Source of the DNA: Nannocystis pusilla
GTDB taxonomy: Bacteria > Myxococcota_A > Polyangia > Nannocystales > Nannocystaceae
NCBI RefSeq assembly: GCF_026626665.1
Contig: NZ_JAPNKE010000002.1
Span: 8,886,001 to 8,950,000, forward strand
DNA length: 64,000 nt
Reading direction: 5' to 3'
The notes beneath the pieces were generated by a model. It was not told where the DNA came from, ran no database searches, and saw only the letters and a program-made list of their open reading frames with translations. Shown in pieces: positions 48,811 through 56,684 of this stretch (position 1 is its first letter; each line of letters begins with the position of its first letter). The translations under genes and the position numbers were made by a program.

Positions 48811-49593
48811 GTGAGCGACTCCTTTGAAAACCTGACGTTCGCGACGCGCTGGCTCGGGCGGCCGCGCGAGCACTGGGCGGAGCTCGGGTCGACGAACGAC
48901 CGGGCGACGGCGTGGGCCCGCGCCGGGGCGCCGCACGGGGCGCTGGTCACCGCCGACGCGCAGACGGCGGGCCGCGGCCGCCTCGGGCGCGCGTGGGCGT
49001 CGGAGTCGGGCGAGGACCTGTACGTCAGCGCGATCTTGCGGCCCGCCCCGGGCAAGGCGATCGGGGCGCTCGGCCTGGCGGTCGGGGTGGGGCTGCGCGA
49101 GGGGCTGGCGCGGTGGCTGCCGGCGGCGCAGCTGAAGTGGCCCAACGACGTGCTGGTCGCCGGCCGCAAGCTGGCCGGGATCCTCTGCGAGGCGCGGTGG
49201 GTCGGGACGTCGCCCGAGGTGGTGGTCGGCTTCGGCGTCAACGTCGGTCGGGCGCTGTTCCCGGGCCCGCTGGCGCAGTCGGCGACGAGCCTGCGCCGCG
49301 AGCTCGAGGCGGCGGTGCCGAGCCGCGAGGAGGTGCTGGCGCAGGTGTTGCCCGCGCTGGAGCGGGCGCTCGACGCGTTCTTCGCCGGCGGCTTCGCGGC
49401 GATCCGCGGCCGCTACGAGCCGCACTGCGCGCTGGTCGGGAGGGCTGTGCTCGTGGACATGTCGAACGGGACAGGTCCGAAAGAGCAGGCGACGGCGCTC
49501 GGGCTGGCGGACGACGGGGCGCTGCTGGTCGCGCCGGCGGACGGCGGGCCGCCGCGCCGGGTCGAGTCCGGCGACGTGTGGCTGGCGCCGTGA
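48811..49593 (+). CDS. birA: biotin--[acetyl-CoA-carboxylase] ligase
   Basis: About 260 residues from GTG 48811 (SDSFENLTFATRWLG); longer starts exist at 48784 and 48787. Biotin-AMP site TAGRGRLGRAWASESGEDLYVS and KWPNDVLVAGRKLAGILCEA are both conserved. The C-terminal SH3-like domain ends VESGDVWLAP. There is no N-terminal winged helix, so it is a monofunctional ligase, not a biotin repressor. In its C-terminal domain, a palindrome copy (49456-49490) encodes VDMSNGTGPKEQA, an apparent insertion in the loop before ALGLADDGALLV. It attaches biotin to carboxyl carrier proteins in the cytoplasm. Confidence 0.93.
   Translation: MSDSFENLTFATRWLGRPREHWAELGSTNDRATAWARAGAPHGALVTADAQTAGRGRLGRAWASESGEDLYVSAILRPAPGKAIGALGLAVGVGLREGLARWLPAAQLKWPNDVLVAGRKLAGILCEARWVGTSPEVVVGFGVNVGRALFPGPLAQSATSLRRELEAAVPSREEVLAQVLPALERALDAFFAGGFAAIRGRYEPHCALVGRAVLVDMSNGTGPKEQATALGLADDGALLVAPADGGPPRRVESGDVWLAP
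49456..49490. repeat. palindrome copy inserted in birA
   Basis: GACATGTCGAACGGGACAGGT plus the continuing TCCGAAAGAGCAGGC: two half-overlapping copies. They keep the birA frame open and add residues at a loop, consistent with mobile insertion that survives by being in-frame. Confidence 0.6.
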
Positions 49594-49859
49594 GCCCAGA
49601 TCTGGACCGCGGCCCCGTGGGTGGGGTCGGGCGGCTCGACGAGATCGCGCAATCGGGTGGTTTTGGTTTCGAGCGAGATCGCCTCTGAAGTCCCGCTATC
49701 GTGATTGCGAGCCTCGCGCGCGAGGGCTCGGATGCAGCCATCCTTCGCGGAATTCCACGAGACGCCTGTCGTATCATAGCAATGGAGCAGCACGAGGTGG
49801 GGATACTCGGGGCCCAGCTCCGCGGCACTCGGAGCGGATTGCGCGCTGCGGGCGGTGGT

Positions 49860-50522
49860 TCAGCGGGTGGCGCCGCGGACCAGGGCGGCGCAGGCTTCGT
49901 CGCACAGCGGGCGCCAGGCGCCGCGCTCCGGATGGGGCTGGTTCATCGCGTAGCTGAGGAGGCCGTGGCTGGTCAGCCAGGCGACCTGGGCCAGGCGGGC
50001 CGGGTTGGCGTCGGGGTGGAGCAGGCCGGCCTTGCGGTCGCGCTGCAGCTTGGCCTCGAGGGACTGACTGACGACCGCGGTGAGGGGCAAGATCTCCGCC
50101 AGCACCAGGCGCTGGGCCGCGCCGAGCGTCGGCGCCCAGGTGTAGAGGATTCGAAAGGCGTCGGGGTCGGCGAGGTAGTGCTCGACGCGGCCGCGGATCA
50201 GCGCGGCCAGGCCGTCGATGCCGCGCTCGGCGGCGATCACCGCCGCGCTCACGACCTCGACCTCGCGGCGCAGGGCCTCGATCGCCAGGGCGGCGACGAC
50301 CTCCTCCTTGGCCTGGAAATAGTAGTAGAGCGCGGCCTTGCTGGCGTCGGCCGCCCGCGCGACCTGCTCCATCGTGAACGCCTCGGGGCCGCTCGCCAGC
50401 AGCACCTCGCGGGCGGCGCGGAGGATCTGCTGGCGGCGGTTGTCCTGGCGCCGCGACTTGCGGGCCAGCCGCCGCGCCTCGGGGCTCGGCTCGGCGTCGG
50501 CGGAGGTTCGAGGCTGTCCCAT
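49860..50522 (-). CDS. TetR family transcriptional regulator
   Basis: The N-terminal DNA-binding domain is QQILRAAREVLLASGPEAFTMEQVARAADASKAALYYYFQAKEEV, the classical TetR helix-turn-helix with the YYYF end. A ligand-binding all-helical domain of about 140 residues follows. Start at ATG 50522 (MGQPRTSADAE), the Met that leaves a 10-base gap after the DUF4336 gene; a Met 21 bases earlier would overlap that gene. It follows DUF4336 on the same strand, so it may regulate it. Ligand unknown. Confidence 0.85.
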   Translation of the reverse strand: MGQPRTSADAEPSPEARRLARKSRRQDNRRQQILRAAREVLLASGPEAFTMEQVARAADASKAALYYYFQAKEEVVAALAIEALRREVEVVSAAVIAAERGIDGLAALIRGRVEHYLADPDAFRILYTWAPTLGAAQRLVLAEILPLTAVVSQSLEAKLQRDRKAGLLHPDANPARLAQVAWLTSHGLLSYAMNQPHPERGAWRPLCDEACAALVRGATR

Positions 50523-50532
50523 GCGACCTGGC

Positions 50533-51219
50533 TCAAGATCCATGGCTCAATAACCATGTGGAGGCCGCGCGCACGGCCTCCTTGCCGCCGCTGGGGAGGA
50601 TGTCGCGGTGGCTCATGACGACGCGGTCGAAGTCCCACTGCAGCAGGCGCTCGACCGAGGCGCGGGCGGCGGCGCGGTCCTTGATCAAGGACTTCATCAC
50701 CGTGGTCTGGGTCGGCTTGCCGAGGGCGCGCGTGAGGCGGAGGTAGAGCCCGGTGAGCCAGTTGGGCGAGTCTTTGAAGTAGAACACCCAGTCGGTGAGG
50801 ATCAGAGTGCGAGAGGCGCGGTGGAAGAAGGCGACCTCGCCGAGCTTGGGGGCGCCCTCGAGCTCGAAGTGGTCGAGGTCGCCGGCCCAGAGCAGGTCGG
50901 GGTTCTTGGGGATGCTCTCGAGCTGCAACTCGGGGTGCTTGGCGATCGCGCCCGGGGCCGCGTAGCCGCGGGCCGAGGGGTAGGCGGCGAGGAAGGGCCC
51001 GAGGAACAGGTGGTGCATCGCGTTGGGGGCGATGACGGCCTGCACCGGCCCCAGGCTGTCGATCGCGGCCCTCAGCTCGGGGGTCAGCGCGATCGGGGCG
51101 TGGACCAGGAGGCCGCCAGAGCCGAGCCGGACGATGGTCATGCGGGCGCCGATCTGCAGGCCGAGCATGCTCAGCGGCTGTGTGGCGGTCCACAAGTTGG
51201 TGTCGATCGTCTGCAGCAA
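50533..51219 (-). CDS. DUF4336 domain protein (metallo-beta-lactamase-like fold)
   Basis: About 228 residues from a TTG at 51219 that has a perfect AAGGAGG Shine-Dalgarno 5 bases upstream; an ATG 54 bases earlier lacks one. Sequence: QTIDTNLWTATQPLSMLGLQIGARMTIVRLGSGGLLVHAPIALTPELRAAI, PNAMHHLFLGPFLAAYP, and FDRVVMSHRDI near the end. This matches DUF4336, a group related to the MBL fold but with altered metal sites. Function unknown; its neighbour is a TetR regulator on the same strand. Confidence 0.8.
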   Translation of the reverse strand: MLQTIDTNLWTATQPLSMLGLQIGARMTIVRLGSGGLLVHAPIALTPELRAAIDSLGPVQAVIAPNAMHHLFLGPFLAAYPSARGYAAPGAIAKHPELQLESIPKNPDLLWAGDLDHFELEGAPKLGEVAFFHRASRTLILTDWVFYFKDSPNWLTGLYLRLTRALGKPTQTTVMKSLIKDRAAARASVERLLQWDFDRVVMSHRDILPSGGKEAVRAASTWLLSHGS

Positions 51220-51224
51220 GCGGG

Positions 51225-51231
51225 CCTCCTT
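51225..51231 (-). promoter_or_regulatory. perfect Shine-Dalgarno deciding a TTG start
   Basis: AAGGAGG (CCTCCTT on the plus strand) lies 5 bases before TTG 51219, favouring that start over the longer ATG start of the DUF4336 gene. Confidence 0.75.
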
Positions 51232-51323
51232 CAAAGGTGTCGAGAATCTGACCGAGGGTTGAAAAATGTGCAAGCGGCGCGGGGCGGGTGGCTCAAATGG
51301 CGATCTGGGCCTACACTGCCGGG

Positions 51324-52790
51324 ATGTCGGAGCGGCGGATCGAGCTGGTTCGCGGGGACATCACCCGCCTCGCTGTGGACGCGATCGTCAACGCGGCGAA
51401 CACGTCGCTGCTGGGCGGCGGGGGGGTCGACGGGGCGATCCACCGCGCCGCCGGGCCGGAGCTTGTCGCGGAGTGCCGCATGCTGCACGGCTGCCCCACG
51501 GGACAGGCGAAGATGACCCGCGGCTACCGGCTGCCGGCCAGGCACGTGATCCACACGGTGGGTCCGGTGTGGAACGGCGGCCACCGCGGCGAGGAGGCGC
51601 TGCTGGCGTCGTGCTATCGCAACAGCCTCGAGCTGGCGCGCGCCCACGGGCTGCGCACGATCGCCTTCCCGGCGATCTCGTGCGGCATCTACGGCTACCC
51701 GATCGAGGCCGCCTGCGCCGTCGCGGTGCGCACGATCTCGGCGTTCCTGGCCGAGGACGCCGCGATCGAGCGGGTCGTGCTGGTGTGCTTCGACGAGGCG
51801 GTGCATGACGCGTATGCGGCGATTCTGGCCGACCCTGGCACCTCGGCAAGCGTCGACGCGCACGCGCGCATGCTCGGGTGCCTGCTCGGGGCCGTGGTCG
51901 GCGACGCGCTCGGTGTCCCCGTCGAATTCCGCAGCCGCGAGCAACTGTCCGCCGACCCGGTCACGGGGGTGCGAGGCCACGGGACCTACAATCAGCCGCC
52001 GGGCACGTGGTCGGACGACAGCTCGCTGCTGCTGGCCACCGCCGACAGTTTGATTAATCACGGGTACGACCCGCCGGACATGATGGGGCGGTTCCTGGCC
52101 TGGCTCAAGGGACAGGCTTATACGCCGCACGGCGAGGTGTTCGACGTCGGCATCGCCACCCGCAGCGCGATCGCCCGCTACGCCAATGGGGCCCCGCCCG
52201 AGGCGTGGGGGCCGCAGCGAGCGCGACAACGGCAACGGCTCGCTGATGCGGATCGCCCCGCTGGCGCTGTTCACCCGCGCGCTGACGCCGGCGGAGATCG
52301 TCCGCTGCAGCATGGAGGTCAGCGGGCTGACGCACGCGCACCCGCGCTCGCAGCTGTGCTGCGCGTACTTCTCGCTGCTGCTGGCGCTGGTGGTGCAGGG
52401 CTGGTCACTGCAAAAGGCGATGGCGCAGGCGTCGCGGCACCTGGCGCCGTTCGTGCCCGACGAGGAGCGCGACGTGTTGAAAGAATTCTCGACGGGTCGA
52501 TCGTCGAGGCGCCGGCGTCGGCGATCCGCGGCAGCGGCTACGTGGTGCATTGCCTCGAGGCGAGCCTGTGGTGCGCGGCGAATCACCGGAGTTATGAAGA
52601 GGCGGTGCTGGCGGCGATCAACCTCGGCGAGGACACCGACACGACGGCGTCGGTGACGGGAGCGCTGGCGGGGGCGATGCACGGGCTGGCGGCGATCCCC
52701 GAGGCGTGGCTGCGGGCGCTGGCGTCGCGCGAGTACGTGGAGACGATCTGCGCGCGGCTGGTCGAGCGCATCGAAGCAGGGCGCAGCTGA
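51324..52790 (+). CDS. macro domain fused to ADP-ribosylglycohydrolase (two frame breaks)
   Basis: ATG 51324. Residues 1-165 are a macro domain: RLAVDAIVNAANTSLLGGGGVDGAIHRAAGP (ADP-ribose-binding Asn and Gly-rich loop), HVIHTVGPVW, and FPAISCGIYGYPIEAA. Residues about 180-480 are an ADP-ribosylglycohydrolase (DraG/ARH) domain: LLGAVVGDALGVPVEF, GTWSDDSSLLLATADSLI, GNGSLMRIAPLALF and NLGEDTDTTASVTGALAGAMHG (Asp metal ligands). Frames break near 52208-52213 and near 52480-52486; the pieces join into one clean enzyme. Both domains remove ADP-ribose groups, so the fusion would couple O-acetyl-ADP-ribose or mono-ADP-ribosyl hydrolysis in one chain. Palindrome copies at 51491-51508 (CPTGQA) and 52100-52117 (WLKGQA). 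Confidence 0.8.
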   Translation: MSERRIELVRGDITRLAVDAIVNAANTSLLGGGGVDGAIHRAAGPELVAECRMLHGCPTGQAKMTRGYRLPARHVIHTVGPVWNGGHRGEEALLASCYRNSLELARAHGLRTIAFPAISCGIYGYPIEAACAVAVRTISAFLAEDAAIERVVLVCFDEAVHDAYAAILADPGTSASVDAHARMLGCLLGAVVGDALGVPVEFRSREQLSADPVTGVRGHGTYNQPPGTWSDDSSLLLATADSLINHGYDPPDMMGRFLAWLKGQAYTPHGEVFDVGIATRSAIARYANGAPPEAWGPQRARQRQRLADADRPAGAVHPRADAGGDRPLQHGGQRADARAPALAAVLRVLLAAAGAGGAGLVTAKGDGAGVAAPGAVRARRGARRVERILDGSIVEAPASAIRGSGYVVHCLEASLWCAANHRSYEEAVLAAINLGEDTDTTASVTGALAGAMHGLAAIPEAWLRALASREYVETICARLVERIEAGRS

Positions 52791-53213
52791 TCGACGGGCG
52801 CTCGCTGCCGCCGCGCGCGCGGCAGCGACGAGCGCTCGCTGCCGCCGCACGCGGGGCAGCAAGGTCGCGCGCGCGATGGGACCGTAACCTCGGCGATCCT
52901 CGCGGCGAGATCGGACGGGACTTCGGTGATGCGAGACCCGCCCGCGCGGTCGCAGAGGTGTGAGGCGTCGGGCCGCACGTGGTGGGCTCGTCTCACGGCC
53001 GGGTAGAGCGTTCGGGACATCCTCGAGGTCCGGGAGGTCGCGCCTTGCGGCGAAAAGGTCGTGGTCTCGGACAAGCCGGGCCCGAAGGCGTGGCGCACGG
53101 TCCTTCCTCGCGGCCCGAGGTCAGCGCGAGGGCAGACGGGTCGCGTGCAGGGCCGCCGGCGAGCGGTGCGCGCTTGCGCCGCGTCGCGCCGGCGTGTCAT
53201 TTTGGCGCCGACC
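52791..53213. other. intergenic region with hairpin/direct repeat after the ADP-ribose gene
   Basis: No gene seen. GCGCTCGCTGCCGCCGC occurs at 52798 and again at 52832. The first copy pairs imperfectly with GCGGCAGCGACGAGCGC (52820-52836), a stem of about 14 bases that may end transcription. The remainder (52850-53213) is GC-rich without clear signals; it should hold the TetR gene's promoter. Confidence 0.5.
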
Positions 53214-53884
53214 ATGCCCCCGCGAGGTGGTTCGAGCGAGGCGCCGCGCTCCTTCGTGGAGGAGGCGCGGCGCGCCCAGATCGTGCAATGCACGATCGAG
53301 ATCATCGCCAGCATGGGCTACGCGCAGGCGTCGCTGGCGACGATCGCGGAGCGGGCGGGGATCAGCAAGGGCGTGATCTCGTATCACTTCGCGGGCAAGG
53401 ACGAGCTGATCGCGCAGGTCTATACGTCGGTGATGACGAAGGTGACGCAGCTGGTGCTGCCGACGGTCGCGGCCCAGGCACGCGCGGCGGGCAAGCTGCG
53501 CGCGTACATCGAGGGCAGCATCGCGTTCATCGCCGGCCACGGGCAGGAGGCGGTGGCGCTGCTGGAGATCTGGAACGGCCTCCGCACGAGCACCGGGCAG
53601 CAAGTGCTCGACGCGCGCACGTACGAGCCGGGCCTCGAATTGTAAAGGCGATCTTCCTGGAGGGGCAGGCGGCCGGAGAGTTTCGCCGTTTCGCGCCGCG
53701 GCCGATGGCGGTGGCGGTGCGCTCGGTGATCGACGGGGTGCTGATCCAGCGCGCGACGTACGGGGAGAAGGTCGATCTCGCCGAGGCGTCGCGCGAGGCG
53801 GTGGCGCTGTTCAGAGCGGCGACGCGCGCGACGCCCGACGACACGATTCGCTCGAAGGGCCCGACCCGCCGCGCGCGGCGCTGA
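53214..53884 (+). CDS. TetR family transcriptional regulator (frameshifted)
   Basis: ATG 53214 (MPPRGGSSEAPRSF). DNA-binding domain QIVQCTIEIIASMGYAQASLATIAERAGISKGVISYHFAGKDELI is typical TetR. The frame ends at a TAA at 53643-53645 after RTYEPGLEL, but a one-base shift there (53636-53645) continues as IVKAIFLEGQAAGEFRRF to a stop at 53884, completing the ligand domain. It converges on the alpha/beta hydrolase gene. Because that gene's promoter carries a TetR-type palindrome, regulation by this protein is a testable idea, not shown. Confidence 0.8.
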
Positions 53885-53898
53885 CAGCGATGCGATTC

Positions 53899-53963
53899 GC
53901 TCGATCGCCGGGCCGTGGCCTGGTCCCACGCGCGTGGTGACGATGGTTCCTCGCGATCGAGCG
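53899..53963. terminator. long-loop inverted repeat between convergent genes
   Basis: CGCTCGATCGC (53899-53909) and GCGATCGAGCG (53953-53963) are perfect 11-base inverted repeats with a 43-base loop between the TetR gene and the hydrolase gene. It may act as a bidirectional terminator; the long loop makes this uncertain. Confidence 0.35.
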
Positions 53964-54017
53964 ATGGATCGGTCGAGGCGCGGGCCGACGAGCGTAGGCC
54001 CAGCTCGCCGACGAGGG

Positions 54018-54862
54018 TCACTCGTCGTCGTGGGCTTCGATGAATTCGACCAGCGCGTCGCGGAAGCCGGGGTCGATGAGGGTGGTGATGTGGCCGCGGC
54101 CGGGGATCACTGCGCTCACGAATTGCGGCAGCTCCCGGACCATGCGCACGGTCTTCGAGTAGGGCCGGTCGAACTCGCCGTTGACCGCGAGCACCGGGAA
54201 TTCGATGTCCGTGAGGTCGACGGGCGGCGGGCCCCACTGGCCCCAGCCGACCGCGAGCGCCTCCATCGCGGCGTCGTCGAGCTCCGGCGCCTCGAGCGTA
54301 CCTTCCTCGATCATCTTTAAAAGTTCGGTCTCCTCGGGGTCGACGCCGACGGGGTCGAGGGCCTCGGCGGCGGCCTTCAGCGCCTCGTCGGCCTCGGCCA
54401 CGCCGGTGCCGCACAGGCTGGCGGTGATGAACCGCTCGGGGGCGGCGTTCAGCAGCACCGCGGTGATGTTGCCGCCCATCGAGTAGCCGGCGATGTGGGC
54501 CCGGTCGATGTCGAGGTGGTCCATCAATTCGACGATGTCGGTGAGCATGCGCCCGCCGTAGGCGGCAGGGTCGTGCGGCTTGTCGCTGTCGCCGTGGCCG
54601 CGCTGGTCGAGGAGGATGACGCGGTGATTCTCGGCCAGCGCCTGAGCGATGCCGGGCGCCTGCCAGGTCGCGTCCGCGGTGCTGGTGTAGCCGTGGAGCA
54701 GGACGACGGGGCTGCCGTCGCCGGGGTATTCGACGTAGTGCAGGTCGATGCCGTCGCTGGCGAGGAACCGGGCGTCGACGGGCTCCACGGGGGTCGAGCC
54801 GGATGAATCACCGCAGGCGGTGAGGGCGGCGAGGGCGAGGATGAGGGGGTCGGTCTAGACAA
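54018..54862 (-). CDS. alpha/beta hydrolase lipoprotein (5' frameshift)
   Basis: Hydrolase core from residue 30: VVLLHGYTSTADATWQAPG (oxyanion region), VILLDQRGHGDSDKP, HIAGYSMGGN (nucleophile elbow, Ser), VNGEFDRPYSKT (acid Asp) and IPGRGHITTL (catalytic His). Upstream of the apparent start at 54788, the same frame reads LILALAALTACGDSSGSTP, a lipoprotein signal, but has no start before a stop. A C5 run near 54845 joins it to SRPT from TTG 54862, which has AGGAG seven bases upstream (54870-54874). So the full gene is a lipoprotein with one indel. The substrate is unknown. Confidence 0.75.
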
Positions 54863-54905
54863 GGGAAGTCTCCTATTGCCGGCAGCGCGCGTGGACGCGC
54901 TTGGG

Positions 54906-54921
54906 TTGGCCGATCGGTCAA
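54906..54921. promoter_or_regulatory. TetR-type operator-like palindrome
   Basis: TTGGCCGATCGGTCAA differs from its own reverse complement at one base pair. The form TTGACCGATCGGTCAA is typical of TetR-family operators. It lies about 44 bases upstream of the TTG start of the hydrolase. A second related site (GACTGGTCA) is 20 bases away. Confidence 0.5.
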
Positions 54922-55324
54922 AAAAATAGTCGACTGGTCAGATCGGGGCAACGATTCGGCAGCGACCGGCGGTCTGCCGCGCGAACGCGGAGAAACCGGG
55001 GCTGGGTGTCCATGCGGCGGACAATGCCGATGAGGCTGCCGCCGCGGCGGGACGAAAACCTGGCTCTTGCGCCATGTGACTGCGCAGGCGATCTCGGCGT
55101 CTTCACGCGACGGAGGTGCCGGGCCTGCTTCGCGCGTCCGCGAGGTCCCGGCTCGGAGGTCGGGAGCGCGGAGGGGCTCGACCCTGGGCAGGAGGAGGAG
55201 GGCTGCCGCGGGTGATACGATGTGCCCTGTCGGCGGCGGGTTCGGTCAGCGACACCATCGCCGCCGAGCCGTCGGCGGAGCGCTCTCCGCGACGTGCGGC
55301 GGGTGCCGACCGGCCGATGTTGCG

Positions 55325-55344
55325 ACATGTCCTCGCGGACAGGT
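55325..55344. repeat. interspersed palindrome copy (3' of hom)
   Basis: ACATGTCCTCGCGGACAGGT lies immediately beyond the hom stop (55346, minus strand). Arms ACxTGTCC/GGACAxGT are complementary over 8 bases with one mismatch around TCGC. It is one of the best examples and may act as a terminator-like hairpin. Confidence 0.65.
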
Positions 55345-55345
55345 C

Positions 55346-56635
55346 TCAGTCGGCGAGCAGGCGCAGGCGGGTGACCGGGAGGGCGGCCTCGACGAGGGCG
55401 GCGGCGAGCGGGCCGTCGGCGACGGGCTCGGTCAGCATCACCATCGCGGCCGAGCCGTCGTCGGAGGGGGTCTCCTGCGACATGCGGCGGATGCTGACGC
55501 CGTGGCGGCCGAGGCAGGCGGCGACCCGGCCGAGCACGCCGGGGACGTGCGGGGCGCGGAAGCGCAGGTAGTGGGCGCAGACGACGTCGGCCAGCGGGCG
55601 CAGGGCGATCGGAGCGGGGATGGCCGAAGGGACCTGTCCCGTGGGACCTGGCCGGGAGTACAGGCCGGCGAGCAGGTCGCGGGCGACCTCGAGGATGTCG
55701 GACACGACGGCGACGGCGGTCGGCATCATGCCGGCCCCGCGGCCGTAGTAGAGGCTGGGGCCGAGCGCGTCGGACTGCACGAGCACGGCGTTGAAGGCCC
55801 CCTGCACGCCGGCGAGGACGTGGCCGCGGGGGACGAGCGTGGGGTGGACGCGGAGGCCGACGCCGTGCTCGTCGCGCTCACCGATCGCGAGGCTTTTGAT
55901 AATGAACCCGAGCTCGGCGGCGGCGCGGATGTCGAACGCGGTGATGTGGGAGATCCCCTCGGTGGGGATCGTCGCCGGGTCGACCTGCACGCCGAAGGCG
56001 ACGAGGGCCAGCAGCGCCAGCTTGTGGGCGGCGTCGCCACCGCCGACGTCGAGCGTGGGGTCGGCTTCGGCGTAGCCAGCCGCCTGGGCCCCCGCGAGCG
56101 CGTCGGCGAAGCCCGCGCCGGTGCGGGTCATGGCGTCGAGGATGTAGTTGGAGGTGCCGTTGACGATGCCGCACAGACCGGTGATCCGGTCGCTGGCGAG
56201 GCCCTCCCGCAGGCTGCGGAGCAGGGGGATCCCGCCGGCCACGCTGCCCTCGAAGACGACCGCCCGGCCGACCCGCGCGGCCTCGGCGAAGATCTCGGCG
56301 CCGCGCTCGGCGAGCACCGCCTTGTTGGCGGTGACGACGTGCTTGCCGGCCCGCAGCGCGGCCAGGATGTAGCTGCGCGCCGGTTCGACGCCGCCCATGA
56401 GCTCGACGACGATGGCGATGTTCGGGTCGCCGAGGACATCCTCGATGTCGGTGGTCAGCAGCTCCGGCGCGACGTCGACGGCCCGCTCGCGCGCACGGTC
56501 GCGCACGAGGACGCGACGGATCGTAAGGGGCACCCCGAGGCGGGCCTCGATGCGCGCGCGGTGTTCCGCGAGCAGTCGCACCGTTCCCGCGCCGACGTTG
56601 CCGAGGCCGAGGATGCCGACGCCGAGGGCTTTCAC
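55346..56635 (-). CDS. hom: homoserine dehydrogenase
   Basis: 429 residues from GTG 56635 (KALGVGILGLGNVGAGTVRLL, the NAD(P)-binding Gly motif). Further signatures: HVVTANKAVLAERG, NGTSNYILDAM, YAEADPTLDVGGGDAAHKLALLA (catalytic Lys and Asp region) and SHITAFDI. A C-terminal ACT domain (HVPGVLGRVAACLGRHGVSI) is present, for threonine feedback. It reduces aspartate semialdehyde to homoserine for Met/Thr synthesis. Near the ACT boundary a palindrome copy (55632-55653) encodes GPTGQVPS, an extra loop. It is divergent from the P450 gene, 49 bases apart. No thrB or thrC is nearby. Confidence 0.95.
   Translation of the reverse strand: MKALGVGILGLGNVGAGTVRLLAEHRARIEARLGVPLTIRRVLVRDRARERAVDVAPELLTTDIEDVLGDPNIAIVVELMGGVEPARSYILAALRAGKHVVTANKAVLAERGAEIFAEAARVGRAVVFEGSVAGGIPLLRSLREGLASDRITGLCGIVNGTSNYILDAMTRTGAGFADALAGAQAAGYAEADPTLDVGGGDAAHKLALLALVAFGVQVDPATIPTEGISHITAFDIRAAAELGFIIKSLAIGERDEHGVGLRVHPTLVPRGHVLAGVQGAFNAVLVQSDALGPSLYYGRGAGMMPTAVAVVSDILEVARDLLAGLYSRPGPTGQVPSAIPAPIALRPLADVVCAHYLRFRAPHVPGVLGRVAACLGRHGVSIRRMSQETPSDDGSAAMVMLTEPVADGPLAAALVEAALPVTRLRLLAD
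55632..55653. repeat. palindrome copy inserted in hom before the ACT domain
   Basis: ACCTGTCCCGTGGGACCTGG followed by CC: strong arms (CTGTCCC/GGGACCTG-type) in an inter-domain linker of homoserine dehydrogenase. The inserted residues GPTGQVP keep the frame. Confidence 0.6.
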
Positions 56636-56684
56636 GCGCCGACAGTACCAGACGGGCAGCGATTGTGCGACGCTGGCGGCTGCG

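Larger units (their letters stand above)
54863..55345. other. intergenic region 5' of the hydrolase gene, operator inside
   Basis: No gene is supported. Near the hydrolase promoter it contains TTGGCCGATCGGTCAA (54906-54921), a nearly perfect palindrome, and AGTCGACT (54928-54935). GATCGGTCA and GACTGGTCA occur as direct repeats 20 bases apart, and an A7 tract separates them. A palindrome-family copy (55325-55344) sits 1 base past the hom stop. Short frames here lack coding composition. Confidence 0.5.

Noticed and set aside
54901..55215. 104-residue plus-strand frame
   Set aside because: Lies over the operator region; Arg/Pro-rich with no motif; no good ribosome-binding site.
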